A stretch of DNA of 64,000 bases from Paenibacillus thalictri (GTDB lineage: Bacteria > Bacillota > Bacilli > Paenibacillales > NBRC-103111): NCBI RefSeq assembly GCF_004307995.1, contig NZ_SIRE01000010.1, positions 239,570 to 303,569 on the forward strand, read 5' to 3'. Position numbers and translations under genes: made by a program. A model generated the notes under the pieces. The model worked only from the letters and a program-made list of their open reading frames with translations, was not told the DNA's origin and made no database searches. This document shows, one piece after another, positions 60,077 through 64,000 of the stretch; within the stretch, counting starts at the first letter, position 1, and the number at the start of each line of letters is the position of its first letter.

Positions 60077-62134
60077 ATGTTGGATCTATATACGGCAAAG
60101 CTCACCGATATCCGCGGCGTGACGGAGAAAAAACGGGAAGAGCTGCAAGAGCTTGGGCTACATTCGGTCGGCCAGCTGATCGAATATTACCCATTTCGTT
60201 ATGAAGATTATACATTGCGGGATTTGGCCGAGGTGAAGGATGGCGACAAAATCACCGTTCGCGGCCAGCTCGCTTCCAATCCGCAGATGCAGATGTACGG
60301 GCGAAGCAAATCGCGGATGCTGTGCAAAGTCATTATCGATAACTTTTTTGTGACGGCGGTCTGGTTTAACCAGCATTATTTGAAGGACAAGCTTGCCGCA
60401 GGCGCGGAGATTGTGCTGACCGGCAAGTGGGATCAGAAGCGGCTTCAGCTTACCGTGTCGGAAGCGGAAGTCTCGGGCCAGGGAGGCTCCAAAATCGGTA
60501 CGCTGCAGCCGGTGTATTCGATAACCGGTACGCTGACGCAAAAGTGGATGCGCAAAACGGTCAAGCAGGCGCTTACCCAATACGCCGGGCTGATCCAGGA
60601 GGTGCTGCCGCGCTCGCTCGTCGACAAATACGGCTTTATGCCGCGCCGGGCGGCGATTGGCATGATCCATGAGCCGGGCGACCTGGAGCAAGGACAGCAG
60701 GCGCGCAGAAGAATGGTGTATGAGGAGCTGTTTTTATTCCAGCTGAAAATGCAGGCTTACCGCGCCATCACCCATGACCGCGCGGATGGAGTCGCCCATC
60801 CGCTGAATTTGCCGGACGTCCGCGCGTTCGTGCGGGCGCTGCCGTTTACGCTGACCGAATCGCAAAAGAAGGTGGTTGCTGAGATTTTGCACGATTTGCA
60901 GGAGCCGTTCTGCATGAACCGGCTGCTGCAAGGCGACGTCGGCGCGGGCAAAACCGTTGTAGCGGCTGTGGCGCTTTACGCGGTCGTTAAGGCAGGGTAT
61001 CAAGGGGCGCTTATGGTGCCCACGGAAATATTGGCGGAGCAGCATAAACGCTCGCTGGACAAGCTGTTTGCCCCTTACGGCGTGCAGGTAGCGCTGCTCA
61101 CGGGCAGTTTGACGGACCGGCAGCGCCGGGACGTGCTGGGCTCCCTGCAGATGGGGCTGGTCGACGTTGTTGTTGGCACCCATGCGCTGATTCAGGAAGA
61201 CGTCCTTTTCCGTCAGCTGGGGCTTGTCGTGACCGACGAGCAGCACCGGTTCGGTGTACAGCAGCGCAGCATTTTGCGTAAAAAAGGAATGAATCCCGAC
61301 GTCCTGACGATGACGGCGACACCGATTCCGCGGACGCTGGCGATTACGGCGTTCGGCGATATGGACGTGTCGACGCTGCGCGAGCTGCCGAAGGGCCGCA
61401 AGCCAATCAAGACGTACGCGGTGACGCACGATATGCTGCCGCGTGTGCTTGGCTTTATCGAGAAGGCAGCCGCCGCGGGACGCCAGACCTATGTGATCTG
61501 TCCGCTGATTGAAGAATCCGAAAAGCTGGATGTGCAAAATGCGATTGATGTGCACGTGCAGCTGCAGCAGCATTTTGCGCCTCACGGGTATGTCACAGGC
61601 CTGCTTCACGGCCGTATGACCGCTGCGGAAAAAGATGAAGTCATGCGGGATTTCAGCGAAAACCGCGTACATATTCTAGTATCGACGACCGTCATCGAGG
61701 TTGGCGTGGATGTGCCCAATGCGACCTTGATGATCGTTTATGACGCCCACCGCTTCGGATTGTCGCAGCTGCATCAGCTGCGCGGCCGGGTTGGACGCGG
61801 CGAGCACCAGTCCTTCTGCATCCTGATTGCCGATCCGAAAAATGAGGTCGGCAAGGAGCGGATGAAAGCGATGACCAGTACGGGCGACGGCTTTGAGATT
61901 GCCCGCAGGGACTTGGAGCTGCGCGGCCCGGGCGATTTTTTCGGGACCAAACAAAGCGGGGTGCCGGATTTCCGGCTAGCGGACCTGTTGAAAGATTTCG
62001 AGATTATGGAGATGGCCCGCGACGATGCGGCCGATTTGGTGCGCGACCCTGAATTTTGGACGGCGGCGGCTTATTTGCCGCTTCGCCAATTTTTGCAGCG
62101 AGAACATATTTTTGACAGCGACGTATTGGATTAA
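60077..62134 (+). CDS. recG: ATP-dependent DNA helicase RecG
   Basis: Branch-migration helicase of 685 residues that reverses stalled forks and unwinds junctions. N-terminal wedge/OB domain (FRYEDYTLRDLAEVKDGDKI), Walker A GDVGAGKTVVA, DEQHRFGVQQR (DEQH box), TATPIPRTLAIT, and LRGRVGRGEHQSFC. The start at 60077 has no strong ribosome binding site and lies 3 bases after the DegV stop, suggesting coupling. It ends the conserved block shared with B. subtilis. Confidence 0.97.
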   Translation: MLDLYTAKLTDIRGVTEKKREELQELGLHSVGQLIEYYPFRYEDYTLRDLAEVKDGDKITVRGQLASNPQMQMYGRSKSRMLCKVIIDNFFVTAVWFNQHYLKDKLAAGAEIVLTGKWDQKRLQLTVSEAEVSGQGGSKIGTLQPVYSITGTLTQKWMRKTVKQALTQYAGLIQEVLPRSLVDKYGFMPRRAAIGMIHEPGDLEQGQQARRRMVYEELFLFQLKMQAYRAITHDRADGVAHPLNLPDVRAFVRALPFTLTESQKKVVAEILHDLQEPFCMNRLLQGDVGAGKTVVAAVALYAVVKAGYQGALMVPTEILAEQHKRSLDKLFAPYGVQVALLTGSLTDRQRRDVLGSLQMGLVDVVVGTHALIQEDVLFRQLGLVVTDEQHRFGVQQRSILRKKGMNPDVLTMTATPIPRTLAITAFGDMDVSTLRELPKGRKPIKTYAVTHDMLPRVLGFIEKAAAAGRQTYVICPLIEESEKLDVQNAIDVHVQLQQHFAPHGYVTGLLHGRMTAAEKDEVMRDFSENRVHILVSTTVIEVGVDVPNATLMIVYDAHRFGLSQLHQLRGRVGRGEHQSFCILIADPKNEVGKERMKAMTSTGDGFEIARRDLELRGPGDFFGTKQSGVPDFRLADLLKDFEIMEMARDDAADLVRDPEFWTAAAYLPLRQFLQREHIFDSDVLD

Positions 62135-62141
62135 TGCGGTA

Positions 62142-62169
62142 ACTTGACCAAGCCCTCCGGCATACACTG
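62142..62169 (+). promoter_or_regulatory. Possible sigma-K promoter of the spoVIF-like gene
   Basis: AC at 62142-62143, 17 bases, then CATACACTG at 62161-62169. The sigma-K pattern is AC, 16-17 bases, CATAnnnTA; only the last base differs. It lies about 30 bases before the start codon. Confidence 0.4.
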
Positions 62170-62197
62170 AAAAGGAGTGCGAACGGAGGTGTCCGAG

Positions 62198-62485
62198 GTG
62201 AGCTACCAAAAATACGGCATTGACCCCGCTTTTGTCGAAAGAGTCAAGCTCAAGCTGAAAAACCCGGAAATCAAAGAACGGGTGAAAATGATTTTAAAAG
62301 GAGTCACGAAATACGATCTGCAGGACCGTCCGAAGGTGAAGCGTTTTGTCGAAGTGCTGGCTAAGACGCTTGGGGAGAAACTGACCGCCCAGCAGACGGA
62401 AAATATGGTGTCCTATGTGATCTCGCAAAAAATCGACCCGAGCAATACGCTGCATCTTCTGAAGCTTTATGCCATGTTTCGCTAA
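62198..62485 (+). CDS. Stage VI sporulation protein F (SpoVIF-like)
   Basis: Small helical protein of 95 residues, ending ISQKIDPSNTLHLLKLYAMFR and containing LQDRPKVKRFVEVLAKTLGEKL. This resembles the SpoVIF Pfam family, whose B. subtilis member is needed for proper spore coat assembly. GTG 62198 is chosen with GGAGG 8 bases upstream; an in-frame GTG at 62189 directly touches this site. A possible sigma-K promoter precedes it, and sigma-K expression fits a coat role. Identification is by eye. Confidence 0.7.
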   Translation: MSYQKYGIDPAFVERVKLKLKNPEIKERVKMILKGVTKYDLQDRPKVKRFVEVLAKTLGEKLTAQQTENMVSYVISQKIDPSNTLHLLKLYAMFR

Positions 62486-62502
62486 TATGATACTGCCAGG
62501 AG

Positions 62503-62533
62503 GGCCTGCCGCTTATGCCGGCGGGTCTTTTTT
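62503..62533 (+). terminator. Terminator of the spoVIF-like gene
   Basis: CCTGCCG and CGGCGGG arms (one G-U pair) around CTTATGC, followed by TCTTTTTTTG. Confidence 0.75.
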
Positions 62534-62608
62534 TGTCTGCCGGGGGTAGAATAAAGTTGCAAAATTTCGTAGAATAGGTTTAAGTTACATGGACGAAGGA
62601 GAATGAGC

Positions 62609-62995
62609 ATGTGGAACGAATTTAAAAAATTTGCATTAAAGGGCAATGTGCTGGATCTGGCGATCGGGGTCATTATCGGGGCCGCTTTCGGGAAAATCGT
62701 CAGTTCGCTTGTCAACGACATGCTGATGCCGATTTTGGGCTTGCTGCTGGGCGGGCTGAATTTTACGGGTCTGCAGATCACTTTCGGCAACGCCATGATT
62801 AAATACGGGAATTTCCTGCAAACGGTTCTCGATTTCTTCATTGTCGCTTTTTCGATTTTCCTCTTTATCAAGGGGTTAAACAAGTTTAAACGCAAAGAAG
62901 AAGAAACAGCGCCTAAGCCGGCTGAGCCTTCCAACGAAGAAAAGCTGCTTTCGGAAATCCGCGATCTGCTTAAGCAGCAGCAGGAACGCGGTTAA
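62609..62995 (+). CDS. mscL: Large-conductance mechanosensitive channel
   Basis: Homopentameric membrane pore of 128 residues that opens under high tension to release solutes. [20 protein letters not shown] and [20 protein letters not shown] form the N-terminal amphipathic helix and TM1. TM2 covers [21 protein letters not shown]. The cytoplasmic end is a helix with [18 protein letters not shown] 62609 is preferred as AAGGAG is 8 bases before it; ATG 62603 is too close to the site. It has its own terminator. Confidence 0.96.
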   Translation: MWNEFKKFALKGNVLDLAIGVIIGAAFGKIVSSLVNDMLMPILGLLLGGLNFTGLQITFGNAMIKYGNFLQTVLDFFIVAFSIFLFIKGLNKFKRKEEETAPKPAEPSNEEKLLSEIRDLLKQQQERG

Positions 62996-63025
62996 TGCTG
63001 TTGATGTGCGATAGGATAGCGAGGG

Positions 63026-63056
63026 ACCTGCCTGGTGGCGGGTTTTCTTTTTTTTG
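63026..63056 (+). terminator. Terminator of mscL
   Basis: CCTGCC and GGCGGG arms around TGGT, then TTTTCTTTTTTT. Confidence 0.75.
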
Positions 63057-63280
63057 CGGAGACGATAGTTACTTTTATACAGCTAAGAGTTAGAGAACTG
63101 AAAGTATTAAAAACCACGCTACTAGCAAGAATAGAAAAATAACTACGAATCCTAGAATTGGATAATATACAGATTATCGGATAGCTTTAGTGTGGGAAAG
63201 CAAGGATGCTCAGGCCTCAGATAAAAAACTAAATTTCCATAACCGAACTTTGTTAAAAGCTCAACAATGTCACATTATCT
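63057..63280. other. AT-rich stretch without recognisable gene
   Basis: The base composition becomes clearly AT-rich here and stays so to the end of the window, unlike the preceding genes. No frame with a ribosome binding site or a known product was seen. It is probably the start of an acquired region. Confidence 0.5.
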
Positions 63281-63803
63281 CTATCTTTTACACAGTAATG
63301 GCCAACCATAATGTAAACGCCAAGCTCTTTCCAATGTTTCAGCGAAGGATTGGTATTCTAAATCAATGTCGTCTGGAAACATTACATAAGAATACTTCCA
63401 TCGAGTTAAATTGTTTATGCTAGTATATTTAATAGCAATTGAGCCAGTACCGTTACCACCTCTTATTTCTTCTAACTAAACGCTCTCTTAGCCCACCACT
63501 ACCTTCAACACCTGTTCCGCCAATTCCGTTATAGACTATCCTATAGCCCTGGTCTACAATGTTACATACAAAGTTTAATTCTGAATGTTGACTGACTAAT
63601 TGCGGAAGATTAAGTGCACCTTTCATATTAGAACATCTACAATTTAGAATTTCATTATTCGAATAATCGGTATAAATCCAGTATAATCCATTAGTTCGTG
63701 TTGAAGGACCGTCTTGTAATCTAATCTTACCAAATTGATCCTCATCAATAGATAGTAACCTAGTTGATCTAATATTGTTTATTGATTCTATAAGATTTCG
63801 CAT
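63281..63803 (-). pseudogene. Frameshifted GIY-YIG-like nuclease gene
   Basis: One frame encodes GLYWIYTDYSNNEI, later YRIVYNGIGGTG and GGLRERL, then stops at 63453. A second frame, joined at about 63476, continues LEEIRGGNGTGSIAIKYTSI, then FPDDIDLEYQSFAETLERAW, then GWPLLCKR and stops at 63281. Removing one base (C at about 63476 on the plus strand) gives a continuous 173-residue protein. GLYWIY and YNGIG with LRERL and a late Glu fit the GIY-YIG nuclease pattern. No ribosome binding site precedes the ATG at 63803, and an insertion-sequence-like end adjoins it. The family call is tentative, but the frameshift is well supported by coherent sequence on both sides. Confidence 0.5.
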
Positions 63804-63804
63804 T

Positions 63805-64000
63805 GGTAGCGTCAAGAAGTTTGTGTAACAAACTCTGGTAAACAAAGTAGAGCATTCAGAGGCAAACGTAAGAAGGAGCGACTCTACAGTTGTTCCTCCA
63901 AAGGCTTTATATGGAGGGGTGGGCATGATAGGCTCATGTGCCTTGGCGATACGAGTTTTACGAGGTATCGCCCTTTCGCAAGTCATCATGCCCACAGAGG
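63805..64000 (+). mobile_element. Probable insertion sequence end, truncated by the window
   Basis: GGTAGCGTCAAGAAGTTTGT begins at 63805, exactly beside the GIY-YIG start. It resembles, from memory, terminal repeats of IS256-type elements, which end in a similar TTGACRCTACC when read inward. The 195 bases that follow have large hairpins: GTAGAG/CTCTAC, CCTCCA/TGGAGG, and a nested pair GGGCATGAT/ATCATGCCC around GGCGATAC/GTATCGCC at about 63922-63992. No transposase is visible; it would lie beyond the window. Another structured mobile RNA cannot be excluded. Confidence 0.4.

Noticed and set aside
63190..63423. A 77-codon plus-strand frame
   Set aside because: It is antisense to the coherent second half of the GIY-YIG-like pseudogene and has no start signal.

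Overview
The window is a piece of a chromosome from an endospore-forming, low-to-mid GC Gram-positive bacterium, most probably of the Paenibacillaceae (Paenibacillus, Cohnella or a close relative). The reasons are the sporulation genes (spoVM, a probable spoVIF), a tyrosine T-box leader, strong AGGAGG-type ribosome binding sites with frequent TTG and GTG starts, and Bacillus-like gene order. Assignment below family level is inference.

Region 1 (1-33000) is a mosaic of housekeeping and metabolic genes. It holds a class A penicillin-binding protein with fibronectin repeats, T-box-controlled tyrS, a 244-bp GC-rich unit present twice in tandem, and rpsD with a long leader. Next come a GAF/GGDEF signalling protein, a lipoprotein, a TVP38 membrane protein, an M29 aminopeptidase, an HPr-like protein without the phosphorylatable histidine, and ylaN. 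They are followed by a Ca2+/H+ antiporter, a short-chain dehydrogenase homologue lacking the catalytic Tyr and Lys, an Asp23 protein, ftsW with a YugN-like gene, an M20 amidohydrolase, a CBS protein, an AraC regulator with a sugar-type oxidoreductase, and a secreted nuclease. The last part holds an XPB-type helicase coupled to a second XPB-related gene, ylbF and ylbG split by an asparaginase gene, LysR, PHP and galU genes, an ABC-2 exporter operon, and a likely unannotated small RNA near 32.6 kb.

Region 2 (33000-62200) is the conserved block known from Bacillus subtilis as yloA to recG: rqcH, yloB, yloC, remA, gmk, rpoZ, coaBC, priA, def, fmt, rsmB, rlmN, prpC, prkC, rsgA, rpe, spoVM, rpmB, yloU, fakA, recG. 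Differences from B. subtilis are dapF and a yitJ-type methionine gene placed between yloB and yloC, a small membrane protein gene where thiN is expected, and a DegV gene (a potential FakB partner of FakA) where the serine dehydratase genes are expected. The remA leader carries three 40-bp hairpin repeats, and a MITE-like element lies directly before coaBC.

Region 3 (62200-64000) has spoVIF behind a possible sigma-K promoter and mscL. It then changes to AT-rich DNA with a broken GIY-YIG-like nuclease gene and what looks like the end of an insertion sequence running off the window. No rRNA, tRNA or CRISPR array was found.
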